Below are positions 1 through 5,582 of a stretch of DNA of 6,101 nt, piece by piece. A model generated the notes under the pieces. That model was not told the origin of the DNA and searched no databases. It was given only the letters and a program-made list of their open reading frames with translations. The translations under genes and the position numbers were made by a program. Location: assembly GCA_002771315.1 (NCBI GenBank), contig PCSF01000168.1, positions 2,161-8,261 of the forward strand, given 5' to 3'. The stretch's first letter is position 1; each line of letters starts with the position of its first letter. The DNA comes from Desulfobacterales bacterium CG23_combo_of_CG06-09_8_20_14_all_52_9 (lineage in GTDB: Bacteria; Desulfobacterota; Desulfobacteria; Desulfobacterales; UBA2156).

Positions 1-433
1 TGATCAACAGGACCGGCACAGGGGAGTCCTGGGAGACGCGACGGGCCACGGAGCCGAATAGCATTCTGTTGAGCCCTTTTCTTCCGTGGGTCCCCATGAT
101 AACCAGATCAATCCCTTTTGCCTCGATGAAGTCCAGGATCACGTCCGCACAGTATCCCGTGACCACCTCGACGCTGACCTCCTTAAGGTTCGAAAAATAG
201 GTTTGTCGAAACTCCTCGAGCTGCTTTTTCGCTGCCTCCGAAATTTCCTTTTCAAACAGGTCCAGAGAAGGATGGGGAATATAGCTGCTCTCAAAGTATT
301 CAAATACCCGGGCAACATGCAACAAATTGATGCTTGCCCCGAATTTTTGCGCCACCATGATCACATAGGGAACGACTTTTATCGAGGCCTCGGAAAGATC
401 TACCGGGAAAAGCATCTTTTTGAAATCTTTCAT
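1..433 (-). CDS. Universal stress protein (UspA family), 3' end cut by window edge
   Basis: A cytoplasmic universal stress protein of the single-domain UspA type; such proteins help cells survive starvation, oxidative or metabolic stress, and many bind ATP. The visible 144 residues start MKDFKKMLFPVDLSE, the usual first beta strand with the Asp (D12) of nucleotide-binding members. They end with MGTHGRKG (113-120) and FGSVA (126-130). The ATP-binding pattern G-2x-G-9x-G-S is intact (G114, G117, G127, S128), so this is probably an ATP-binding member. The VPVLLI strand is the usual last strand, so only a few residues should be missing. The start at 433 is supported by AAAGGAGG (440-447) 6 nt upstream. 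It lies 49 nt downstream of the Hsp20 gene on the same strand and is probably the next cistron of one stress operon. The family assignment is firm; the specific stress signal cannot be read from sequence. Confidence 0.93.
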   Translation of the reverse strand, partial: MKDFKKMLFPVDLSEASIKVVPYVIMVAQKFGASINLLHVARVFEYFESSYIPHPSLDLFEKEISEAAKKQLEEFRQTYFSNLKEVSVEVVTGYCADVILDFIEAKGIDLVIMGTHGRKGLNRMLFGSVARRVSQDSPVPVLLI

Positions 434-482
434 CTTTTTCCTCCTTTGATTCCAGATGTCAGGCTGAATCCGTGTTGCGGCA

Positions 483-923
483 TCATTTGATTTTAATTTC
501 AGAGGCTTTGGGTTTTGCCTCCCGGCTCTTGGGTATCTGAAGGTTCAATATCCCTTCTTTAAACGACGCCTCGATCTTGGTATCGTCCACATTCTCCGGG
601 AGTGTAAAGCTTCTGGTAAAGCTGCCGTAGTAGCGTTCGATACGGTGATATTTCTTCCCTTTTTCCTCTTTTTCCTGTTTTCTTTCCCCCCGAATGGTTA
701 AAACGCCGTTATCCACGGTTACCTTGACGTCTTCCTTTTTCACCTCCGGGATTTCGGCTTTGATGACAAATTCCTTTTCGGTCTCCGCGATATCCACCCG
801 CGGAGTCCAGTCTCCGGTAGTCATAACCTCTTGGTTTCCCCGCCTCGGCCACCCGATGGCTTTGGTGTACCGATCCACCATGTCTTCGATTTCACGAAAC
901 GGATCCCATTTTACGATTGCCAT
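483..923 (-). CDS. hsp20: Hsp20 / alpha-crystallin family small heat-shock protein
   Basis: An ATP-independent holdase chaperone of 146 residues, normal for bacterial small heat-shock proteins, which assemble into oligomers that capture unfolding proteins for later refolding by DnaK/ClpB. The N-terminal arm has WDPFREIEDM (6-15), typical of class A members. The alpha-crystallin domain runs from about residue 39 (DWTPRVDIAE) to 132. It contains GVLTIRGERK (73-82) and the signature A-x3-EGIL (119-125) followed by NLQIPK. A C-terminal I-K-I motif (143-145), which docks on neighbouring subunits, is present, so the protein looks complete. The start at 923 is supported by AAAAGGAGG (930-938) with 6-nt spacing. 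The gene begins 15 nt after the SAP-domain gene, and its ribosome binding site abuts that gene's stop codon, suggesting translational coupling. No CIRCE element was recognised upstream of the cluster. Confidence 0.96.
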   Translation of the reverse strand: MAIVKWDPFREIEDMVDRYTKAIGWPRRGNQEVMTTGDWTPRVDIAETEKEFVIKAEIPEVKKEDVKVTVDNGVLTIRGERKQEKEEKGKKYHRIERYYGSFTRSFTLPENVDDTKIEASFKEGILNLQIPKSREAKPKASEIKIK

Positions 924-955
924 GCTGTACCTCCTTTTCTATAGGATTTTTTCCT
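924..955 (-). promoter_or_regulatory. Possible SD-sequestering hairpin before hsp20
   Basis: On the minus strand, TCCT (943-946), at the end of the SAP gene just before and abutting its stop codon, can pair with AGGA (932-935) of the hsp20 ribosome binding site across a 7-nt loop. The same TCCT can alternatively pair with an upstream AGGA (952-955). The stems are only 4 bp, so this is suggestive at best. Ribosomes finishing the SAP gene at 939-941 would open it, which would couple the two genes. Confidence 0.25.
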
Positions 956-1160
956 CCCTGTTTCGATTCAGCCTGGCAGCCTCCTTGAAACAGGCTTCCC
1001 TGAAGCAACAGCCGAACTGGTCGCAAAAATCGATCACCGTTGCAAAACAGTCAAAGTGTCCCTCCTTCCGTTGGATCTCCCTCACCAGGACCACCTTGGA
1101 TTTGCCGAAGGCATTGATTCCCACATCTTTTGCCATCTTTCGTATTTCAATCATATTCAT
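939..1160 (-). CDS. Small SAP/Rho-N-like domain protein with Cys-rich tail
   Basis: A 73-residue protein. Residues 3-33 (starting MIEIRKMAKDVGI, then KSKVVLVREIQRKEG) form a SAP- or Rho-N-like helix-extended-loop-helix, a fold that usually contacts nucleic acid. The tail has five cysteines (C38, C46, C51, C52, C57) in FDCF, DFCDQFGCCF and REACFKE, suggesting a metal site or disulfide switch; this is inference. Similar SAP-plus-cysteine small proteins recur in Desulfobacterota from general knowledge, without an assigned function. A longer reading to 1241 is possible in frame. I chose the start at 1160 because GGAG (1169-1172) sits 8 nt upstream and the family begins at MxMxEIRK; the extra 27 residues look like untranslated leader. 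It is the first gene of the apparent SAP-Hsp20-Usp operon, so it may be made under the same stress. The ORF is solid and the role unknown. Confidence 0.82.
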   Translation of the reverse strand: MNMIEIRKMAKDVGINAFGKSKVVLVREIQRKEGHFDCFATVIDFCDQFGCCFREACFKEAARLNRNREEKIL

Positions 1161-1176
1161 GGTTTTTTCTCCAGGT

Positions 1177-1189
1177 CTAAAAGTTTTAG
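1177..1189. repeat. 13-bp palindrome CTAAAAGTTTTAG
   Basis: Six-base arms around a single central base, a perfect dyad just upstream of the SAP-gene ribosome binding site (1169-1172). The one-base centre rules out an RNA hairpin using the full arms, so if functional it would be a protein-binding DNA site. In an AT-rich leader this can easily arise by chance. Confidence 0.25.
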
Positions 1190-1263
1190 GATCCGTTGCG
1201 GGCAGGTTTGCTGAATTGTGGTCCCTTTGGTTTGATCTCAAAAAGGGCCTTACACATTTATTT

Positions 1264-1291
1264 AAAATAATTCGGAATTAAAAAAAGTCAA
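1264..1291 (-). promoter_or_regulatory. Candidate sigma70-type promoter for SAP-Hsp20-Usp cluster
   Basis: On the minus strand, TTGACT (1286-1291) matches five of six bases of the -35 consensus. TATTTT (1264-1269) matches four of six of the -10 consensus, with a 16-nt spacer. Transcription would begin near 1257, leaving a leader of roughly 97 nt before the SAP start at 1160. I did not see a sigma32-type CTTGAA/CCCCAT pair or a CIRCE inverted repeat in the same interval. Confidence 0.45.
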
Positions 1292-1402
1292 CTGAATATG
1301 AGTCGCCGGGTGCATGGCATGACTCTATCGTTTCCGGATAAGACGGTTTGGGCACCAACATCAAAGAGGATGTCCGGGTTTTCCCTTGCACCTCCCGGTC
1401 AG

Positions 1403-1424
1403 TTATGCGATCAAAAGCGCATAA
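1403..1424. repeat. Inverted repeat TTATGCG-N8-CGCATAA upstream of ltaE
   Basis: Perfect 7-bp arms (1403-1409 and 1418-1424) around an 8-nt spacer, ending 48 nt before the ltaE start codon. It contains the CATAAT that resembles a -10 box, so a protein bound here could control ltaE transcription. It could equally fold as a small leader hairpin. No U-tract follows, so it does not look like a terminator. Confidence 0.35.
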
Positions 1425-1472
1425 TCATCGCTTCCCTGCTATCCGAAACAACCTCCGGAAAGGAGCGTATTC

Positions 1473-2507
1473 ATGCAACTCATCGATCTGCGATCGGATA
1501 CCGTCACCCTGCCCACACCCAGCATGCGGCAAGCCATGTTCAGCGCCGAGGTCGGGGATGACGTCTTTGGTGAGGATCCGACGATCAAGCGCCTGGAAGA
1601 AATGGCCGCCCGAAGAATGGGGAAAGAGGCGGCACTCTTTGTAGCTTCCGGCACCATGGCCAACATCATCTCCCAGATGATCCATTGCGGACGCGGAGAT
1701 GAAATGATCCTGGGGGACCAGGCCCACATCTTCTGGTACGAGCAGGGCGGTTCGGCGGCCTTGGGGGGGATTCATCCCCGAACGGTGAAAAATCAATGGG
1801 ATGGCACCCTGGCTCCGGAGGACATCGAGGCAGCCATCCGCCCCGACAACGTACATTTCCCCAGAACTCGCCTGATCGTGCTGGAGAACACCCATAACCG
1901 GTGTGATGGCAGCCCCATCGGCCCGGATTACATGGAAGCAGTTGCAGATCTTGCCCGGCGTTTTGACCTGAAAATCCATGTGGACGGCGCCCGGATTTTC
2001 AATGCCGCCATTGCCCTGGGAGTCGACCCTACGGACCTGACCCGGTACGCTGACTCCGTCTCCTTTTGTCTCAGCAAAGGGTTGGGAGCCCCTGCGGGCT
2101 CTCTGATCTGCGGGTCAAACGCCTTCATCACCCAGGCAAGGCGGGTAAGGAAAGTGCTTGGGGGAGGCATGCGGCAGGCCGGGGTCCTGGCGGCAGCCGG
2201 CATCGTCGCTTTGACGGAGATGGTGGATCGCCTGGCCGACGACCACGACAACGCCCACGCCCTGGCAGTGGGTTTGTCCCGAATCAATGGAATCTCCATC
2301 GATTATGAGCGGATTAAAACGAATATCGTCTATTTCGGGATCATTCAAAAGGATTTGTCCCCGCCTCAGCTTTGCGAAAAGCTGAATGCCGCCGGGGTTC
2401 GGGTCCTCCCTGCCGATTCCCGCCGACTTAGGGCAGTCACCCATTACCCCATCACAAAATTAGACATCGAGGCCGCCCTGGAAGCCGTTGCAGCAGTTAT
2501 GGGCTAA
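1473..2507 (+). CDS. ltaE: Low-specificity L-threonine aldolase (PLP enzyme)
   Basis: A cytoplasmic fold-type I pyridoxal-phosphate enzyme that cleaves L-threonine/L-allo-threonine to glycine and acetaldehyde. The 344 residues match the usual family length. It opens with the hallmark LRSDTVTLPT (6-15). Next come the cofactor-phosphate loop SGTMAN (59-64), H85 in the position of the ring-stacking active-site His, ENTHN (138-142), and HVDGARIFNA (169-178), whose Asp contacts the pyridine nitrogen. SFCLSKGLGAP (197-207) contains the Schiff-base lysine K202, and GGGMRQAG (230-237) follows. All catalytic elements are present. The start is supported by AAAGGAG (1459-1465) 7 nt upstream. It is the only plus-strand gene here, apparently monocistronic, divergent from the stress cluster and convergent with the transformylase gene. 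Likely roles are glycine supply for one-carbon and purine synthesis, or threonine catabolism. Beta-elimination enzymes of the same superfamily are the alternative, but the motifs fit aldolase best. Confidence 0.95.
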   Translation: MQLIDLRSDTVTLPTPSMRQAMFSAEVGDDVFGEDPTIKRLEEMAARRMGKEAALFVASGTMANIISQMIHCGRGDEMILGDQAHIFWYEQGGSAALGGIHPRTVKNQWDGTLAPEDIEAAIRPDNVHFPRTRLIVLENTHNRCDGSPIGPDYMEAVADLARRFDLKIHVDGARIFNAAIALGVDPTDLTRYADSVSFCLSKGLGAPAGSLICGSNAFITQARRVRKVLGGGMRQAGVLAAAGIVALTEMVDRLADDHDNAHALAVGLSRINGISIDYERIKTNIVYFGIIQKDLSPPQLCEKLNAAGVRVLPADSRRLRAVTHYPITKLDIEAALEAVAAVMG

Positions 2508-2520
2508 TGCTTGAAACTGC
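2493..2520. repeat. Inverted repeat centred on the ltaE/purH stop-codon overlap
   Basis: GCAGTT (2493-2498) and AACTGC (2515-2520) are perfect 6-bp arms around a 16-nt loop that contains both stop codons at 2504-2507. Transcripts from either strand could form the hairpin, but neither side carries a clear U-tract, so a bidirectional intrinsic terminator is only a weak possibility. Confidence 0.25.
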
Positions 2521-3754
2521 GCTGGCCGGTTAAGACCATGGTGACGTTCGTCTCGTTGCACGCCTCGATGGATTGGTAGTCGTTTTCCGAACCTCCCGGC
2601 TGGATCACGCAGGAAATCCCTTCCCGGATCCCCACATCCACACCGTCCCTGAACGGAAAAAAAGCATCGCTCACCATGGCCGAACCGATCAGTCCCCCCT
2701 TTTCCCGGGCCACTCGGGTGTCGATTTCCGCTTTTCTATCAGGGTCTTTGAGATCGTTATAAGGTATTTTAAACATCTCAAAAGCGTACCGGTCGGCAAG
2801 CTTTCGATAGGCCTTATCCCGAGCGATCTCCGCCACGCCCACACGATCCTGTTCACCGGTTCCGATCCCCACGGTCACTTGATCTTTCACATAGAGGACC
2901 GAGTTGGAAGTCACTCCGGCTTCCACCAACCACCCGAAAAGCATGTCGTCGAACTCCCGCTGGGTGGGCTCGCGTCGGATCCGGTAAGTTTTTCCCTTGT
3001 ATTCGCAGGATGCCAGGGTCAGATTTTCCTTTGCCCGGGCCTTTGGAAGATAGGACCATTGGGTGATGATGCCGCCGTCCATGAGGCATTTGAACTCAAC
3101 GGTTCGTGCGTTTGCAAAATCGGCCAGACCCGCCATGTTCGCAATCCGGATTACCCTCAAGTTCTTCTTTTTCCCGAAAAGACCCATGACACCCTCTTCA
3201 AAGTCAGGGGCCACGACGACTTCCGCATACTGATTGAGGATCGCCTCCGCGGTTACCCGGTCCACCGGCCGGTTGAGGGCGATACACCCCCCGAAAGCAG
3301 CCACCCGATCCGCCAGATTCGCCTTGATGTATGCCTCTTCCATGGAATCAGCCCGGGCCACCCCGCATGGGTTGTTGTGCTTGACGATGACCGCCGTTGG
3401 CCGGTCCATAAAATACCGCAGGATATTAAGGGCATTATCCGCATCCGTGAGGTTGGTCTTTCCGGGGTGCTTTCCGGACTGCAGCAACTCCGGGTCGGAG
3501 GCGAGATACCGTCCGGGCTGAAGGGTTCGGGCATCCCCCAGTAACAGATTCCCATGGATGAGTTTATAAAGGGCGGCCTCCTGCCCCGGATTTTCACCGT
3601 ATCTCAACCCCTTCTTCTCTCCCTCGATGGTCCATCCCACCTTTTCATAAACCAGTTTCTGGGTTTTTTGGTCATCGATGAAGTGAATCTCCATTTTTTC
3701 GGGAAAATGATCCCCCAGGATGGTCTTGTACATTATTTTCAGATCGTCAGGCAT
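2504..3754 (-). CDS. purH: Stand-alone AICAR transformylase (PurH C-terminal domain type)
   Basis: Catalyses formylation of AICAR to FAICAR with 10-formyltetrahydrofolate, the penultimate step of IMP synthesis. The 416 residues cover only the transformylase half of PurH; the N-terminal MGS-like IMP cyclohydrolase domain is absent. Seen motifs are LRYGENPGQ (50-58), the catalytic KHNNPCG (125-131, Lys-His pair), VGIGTGEQDRV (295-305), SDAFFPFRDG (362-371) and QPGGS (385-389). The C-terminus, RSFKH, matches the conserved end of PurH. In most homologues the first motif reads RYGENPHQ; here His is replaced by Gly. An in-frame ATG at 3760 touches GAAGGAG with no spacing, whereas the ATG at 3754 has 6 nt, so I place the start at 3754. 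It lies 23 nt behind the quinone oxidoreductase gene, likely the same transcript, and its stop overlaps that of ltaE. IMP cyclohydrolase must be encoded elsewhere. Stand-alone forms are known in some archaea and, I believe, Desulfobacterota. Confidence 0.92.
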   Translation of the reverse strand: MPDDLKIMYKTILGDHFPEKMEIHFIDDQKTQKLVYEKVGWTIEGEKKGLRYGENPGQEAALYKLIHGNLLLGDARTLQPGRYLASDPELLQSGKHPGKTNLTDADNALNILRYFMDRPTAVIVKHNNPCGVARADSMEEAYIKANLADRVAAFGGCIALNRPVDRVTAEAILNQYAEVVVAPDFEEGVMGLFGKKKNLRVIRIANMAGLADFANARTVEFKCLMDGGIITQWSYLPKARAKENLTLASCEYKGKTYRIRREPTQREFDDMLFGWLVEAGVTSNSVLYVKDQVTVGIGTGEQDRVGVAEIARDKAYRKLADRYAFEMFKIPYNDLKDPDRKAEIDTRVAREKGGLIGSAMVSDAFFPFRDGVDVGIREGISCVIQPGGSENDYQSIEACNETNVTMVLTGQRSFKH

Positions 3755-3777
3755 ATTCATCTCCTTCTAAGAAAAGG

Positions 3778-4755
3778 TTATGGGATGAGGATCGTGGATC
3801 CTGTAGTTTTTCGGCTTTCAAGATCCTCATGGGCCTTGGCAGCCTTCTCGAGAGGATAGGCTTGACCGATATTGATTTGAACCGCGCCGCTTTGCACCAC
3901 TGCAAAAAGATCCCGGGCGTGGGCAAGCAAGTCCTCCCGTTTTTGGGTATAGGTCATGAGGGTGGGACGCGTCAAAAAAAGGGACCCTTTGGCGGCAAGA
4001 ATCGCAATATCAAAAGGACCGATCGCCCCGGAGGCCTGCCCGAATGAAACCATCGTCCCCAATGGCCGCAGGCAGTCGAGGGACTTGAAGAAGGTGGACT
4101 TGCCGATGCCGTCGTAGACCACATCCATTCCCTGCCCGTTGGTAATCTCTCTGGTGCGATCCGCAAAATCCTCTTTTGTGTAAACAATGGGAAAGTCGCA
4201 TCCGCACTGTTTGGCCCGTTCGGCCTTTTCCTCGGATCCCACCGTTCCGATGACCGTCGCCCCTAAGTGTTTCGCCCACTGGCAGACGAGCTGTCCTACG
4301 CCGCCGGCTGCGGCATGCATGAGGATCCGGTCTCCTGCCTTGACCGGGTAACACCCTTTTAAAAGATATCTTGCCGTCATCCCCCGCAGCATCATGCCGG
4401 CTGCCTGGCGCGCGGTGATCGCATCCGGAAGTTTAACCAGTCGATGAGAAGGGATGCGCCGAACCTCGGCGTAAGCGCCCAGAGGCAGGCCCGCATAGGC
4501 CACGCGATCCCCCGGGGCAATCTCCTGAACGCCTTCGCCCACCGCCTCCACAATACCGGCCCCCTCCATGCCGAGGATGGCGGGCAACCCCGGAACCGGA
4601 TAAAGGCCGGTTCGATGATAGATATCGATGAAATTTACCCCGATGGCTTCATGACGCACCAGGGCCTCGCCTGCCTGCGGCGGGCCCGGATCATCGGTTT
4701 GAAGATGCATCACCTCCGGGCCTCCGGGTTGCCGGATCCAAATTGCTTTACCCAT
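3778..4755 (-). CDS. qor: NADPH:quinone oxidoreductase, zinc-free MDR superfamily
   Basis: A cytoplasmic medium-chain reductase that probably uses NADPH to reduce quinones or other activated alkenes and carbonyls. The 325 residues match the QorA length (about 327). The GroES-like N-terminal domain contains GVNFIDIYHRTGLYP (39-53), characteristic of quinone reductases, then GMEGAGIVEAVG (62-73) and PGDRVAYAG (81-89). The Rossmann half has MLRGMTARYLL (122-132), the nucleotide loop AAAGGVG (148-154), and VVYDGIGKSTF (212-222). The catalytic and structural zinc ligands of alcohol dehydrogenases are absent. The frame extends upstream to 4827, but GAAGGAG centred near 4766 lies 7 nt before the ATG at 4755 and family proteins begin with this MxKAI, so the shorter start is chosen. 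The gene is followed after 23 nt by the AICAR transformylase gene. The family is firm and the physiological substrate unknown. Confidence 0.93.
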   Translation of the reverse strand: MGKAIWIRQPGGPEVMHLQTDDPGPPQAGEALVRHEAIGVNFIDIYHRTGLYPVPGLPAILGMEGAGIVEAVGEGVQEIAPGDRVAYAGLPLGAYAEVRRIPSHRLVKLPDAITARQAAGMMLRGMTARYLLKGCYPVKAGDRILMHAAAGGVGQLVCQWAKHLGATVIGTVGSEEKAERAKQCGCDFPIVYTKEDFADRTREITNGQGMDVVYDGIGKSTFFKSLDCLRPLGTMVSFGQASGAIGPFDIAILAAKGSLFLTRPTLMTYTQKREDLLAHARDLFAVVQSGAVQINIGQAYPLEKAAKAHEDLESRKTTGSTILIP

Positions 4756-4876
4756 CGTGAGTCTCCTTCGATTCGAATTTTTTGACGTCAATGGGAACCC
4801 CGGTTCACTTGTCGCGTCGCACTCCATAAATCTTTTACGAATTAGAGGCTTACATCGCTTGTAAAAGAGTTAAACT
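4756..4876. promoter_or_regulatory. Symmetry-rich gap upstream of qor
   Basis: The 121 nt between the regulator gene and qor contain several dyads. TCTTTTAC (4831-4838) pairs with GTAAAAGA (4861-4868) as perfect 8-bp arms with a 22-nt loop. TTGACGTCAA (4782-4791) is a perfect 10-bp palindrome, and ATTCGAAT (4771-4778) an 8-bp one. A 13-bp dyad AGAGTTAAACTCT (4866-4878) overlaps the regulator's stop codon. The region plausibly holds a promoter or operator for qor-purH. I could not assign convincing -35/-10 boxes, and TTGACG here is too close to the ribosome binding site to serve as one. Confidence 0.4.
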
Positions 4877-5515
4877 CTACTCTCCGTAAAGGACCGCAAT
4901 GATGGTGGCTTTTCCCTTTTTGGCCGCAATGAAATGGGGTGTAATGGATAGATAATAGGCGCTGTCGCCGGGATACAGGTCAAAGGTATCCCCTGCAATC
5001 TTTAGAGCCACTGCGCCATCGAGGACATAGATGAACTCCTCTCCCTCGTGCACGGAGATCTCTTCTTCCGGGTTTTCCTCGAGCTGGACGATGAGAGCCT
5101 CCATGTGGCGGCCTTTGACTTCCGGGGCCAGGCTCTTATAGGTATAGACTTTCCTTTTCCCTTTTTGAGATGAAGATCGGGAAACAATTTTTTGCTCATC
5201 TTTCCGGGTAATAGAGTAAATCTTGCTTCCCACACCCGACACCAACCTTCCGAATGCGCTGTCAAGGGCCTTGGAAAGCTTGATGAGGGTACCTAGCTGC
5301 GGCTGCAGCTTATCCGACTCGATGTTTTCTAAAAACTCCGTGTCATAGCCGGTCATCCGGGACAGCTCTTCCAGTGAAAGCCCTTTTTCCTGCCTCAGTG
5401 TCCGAATCCGAATGCCGATCTTTTCCGCCTCTTTGGGGGCTGCACCGGCGATCTCACCGGTCAAATCTTTGAAAAAATCCACATGGCTGTGGGTTTTATG
5501 GTCTTTTTTTTCCAT
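4877..5515 (-). CDS. XRE-family transcriptional regulator with C-terminal cupin domain
   Basis: A 212-residue DNA-binding regulator. A Cro/CI-type helix-turn-helix spans about 33-88, with IRIRTLRQEKGLSLEELS (35-52) as the first helices and the recognition segment GYDTEFLENIE (56-66). A basic linker (about 104-124, ending QKGKRKVYTYK) leads to a cupin_2 barrel at about 135-210. Its first motif is HEGEEFIYVLDG (156-167) and its second YPGDSAYYLSITPH (181-194); the His and Glu residues could hold a metal or ligand. This architecture usually means a small-molecule-sensing regulator. An upstream TTG at 5566 is in frame but lacks a ribosome binding site. AAGGAG ends 6 nt before the ATG at 5515, 3 nt before the adjacent ATG at 5518, so 5515 is preferred. 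It follows the acyl-CoA dehydrogenase gene by 67 nt on the same strand and may sense an acyl-CoA or acid; that is inference from context. Confidence 0.9.
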   Translation of the reverse strand: MEKKDHKTHSHVDFFKDLTGEIAGAAPKEAEKIGIRIRTLRQEKGLSLEELSRMTGYDTEFLENIESDKLQPQLGTLIKLSKALDSAFGRLVSGVGSKIYSITRKDEQKIVSRSSSQKGKRKVYTYKSLAPEVKGRHMEALIVQLEENPEEEISVHEGEEFIYVLDGAVALKIAGDTFDLYPGDSAYYLSITPHFIAAKKGKATIIAVLYGE

Positions 5516-5582
5516 CATCTTCTCCTTGCTCCGTTTGATGAAAGCAGAATCGGTTTCAGGGTGCAAACGCGCCGTCTAGTGC

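Larger units (their letters stand above)
1161..1472. other. Divergent intergenic region between stress cluster and ltaE
   Basis: This 312-nt stretch holds no convincing gene; the small frames across it lack family similarity that I recognise and overlap regulatory-looking sequence. The left half is AT-rich and carries the candidate minus-strand promoter (1264-1291). Leader symmetry elements also lie there: CCCTTT (1223-1228) with AAAGGG (1242-1247), 13-nt loop, and CTAAAAGTTTTAG (1177-1189). The right half carries an inverted repeat at 1403-1424 and the ltaE ribosome binding site. A plus-strand promoter for ltaE could not be assigned with confidence: CATAAT (1420-1425) resembles a -10 box but no good -35 lies at the right distance. 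Confidence 0.7.

Noticed and set aside
1161..1241. N-terminal extension of the SAP-domain protein (27 residues)
   Set aside because: The extension has no family similarity. The ATG at 1160 has its own ribosome binding site, and the extension would lie inside the predicted leader.
694..1281. Plus-strand frame of 195 codons across hsp20 and the SAP gene
   Set aside because: It covers two real minus-strand genes, and its translation is low-complexity and lacks domains.
1298..1561. Small plus-strand frame upstream of and overlapping ltaE
   Set aside because: It has no recognisable motif, runs through the inverted repeat and the ltaE ribosome binding site, and overlaps conserved ltaE codons in another frame.
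1425..1979. Minus-strand open frame of 184 codons opposite the start of ltaE
   Set aside because: It lies antisense to the strongly conserved N-terminal half of threonine aldolase and has no recognisable protein features.
2573..3544. Long open frame (323 codons) on the plus strand opposite the transformylase gene
   Set aside because: It is antisense to a gene with clear family motifs over its whole length. Its translation shows no recognisable domain, and no good ribosome binding site precedes it. Such frames arise from codon bias.
4782..4791. TTGACG within the palindrome as a -35 box for qor
   Set aside because: At 17-nt spacing the -10 position would fall on the ribosome binding site, leaving no leader and no TATAAT-like sequence.
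4756..4827. 24-residue N-terminal extension of the quinone oxidoreductase
   Set aside because: The ATG at 4755 has GAAGGAG 7 nt upstream and starts with the family-typical MxKAI. The extension would run through the palindrome-rich gap.
5516..5566. TTG start adding 17 residues to the XRE-cupin regulator
   Set aside because: No ribosome binding site lies near the TTG, while AAGGAG is correctly spaced before the ATG at 5515.
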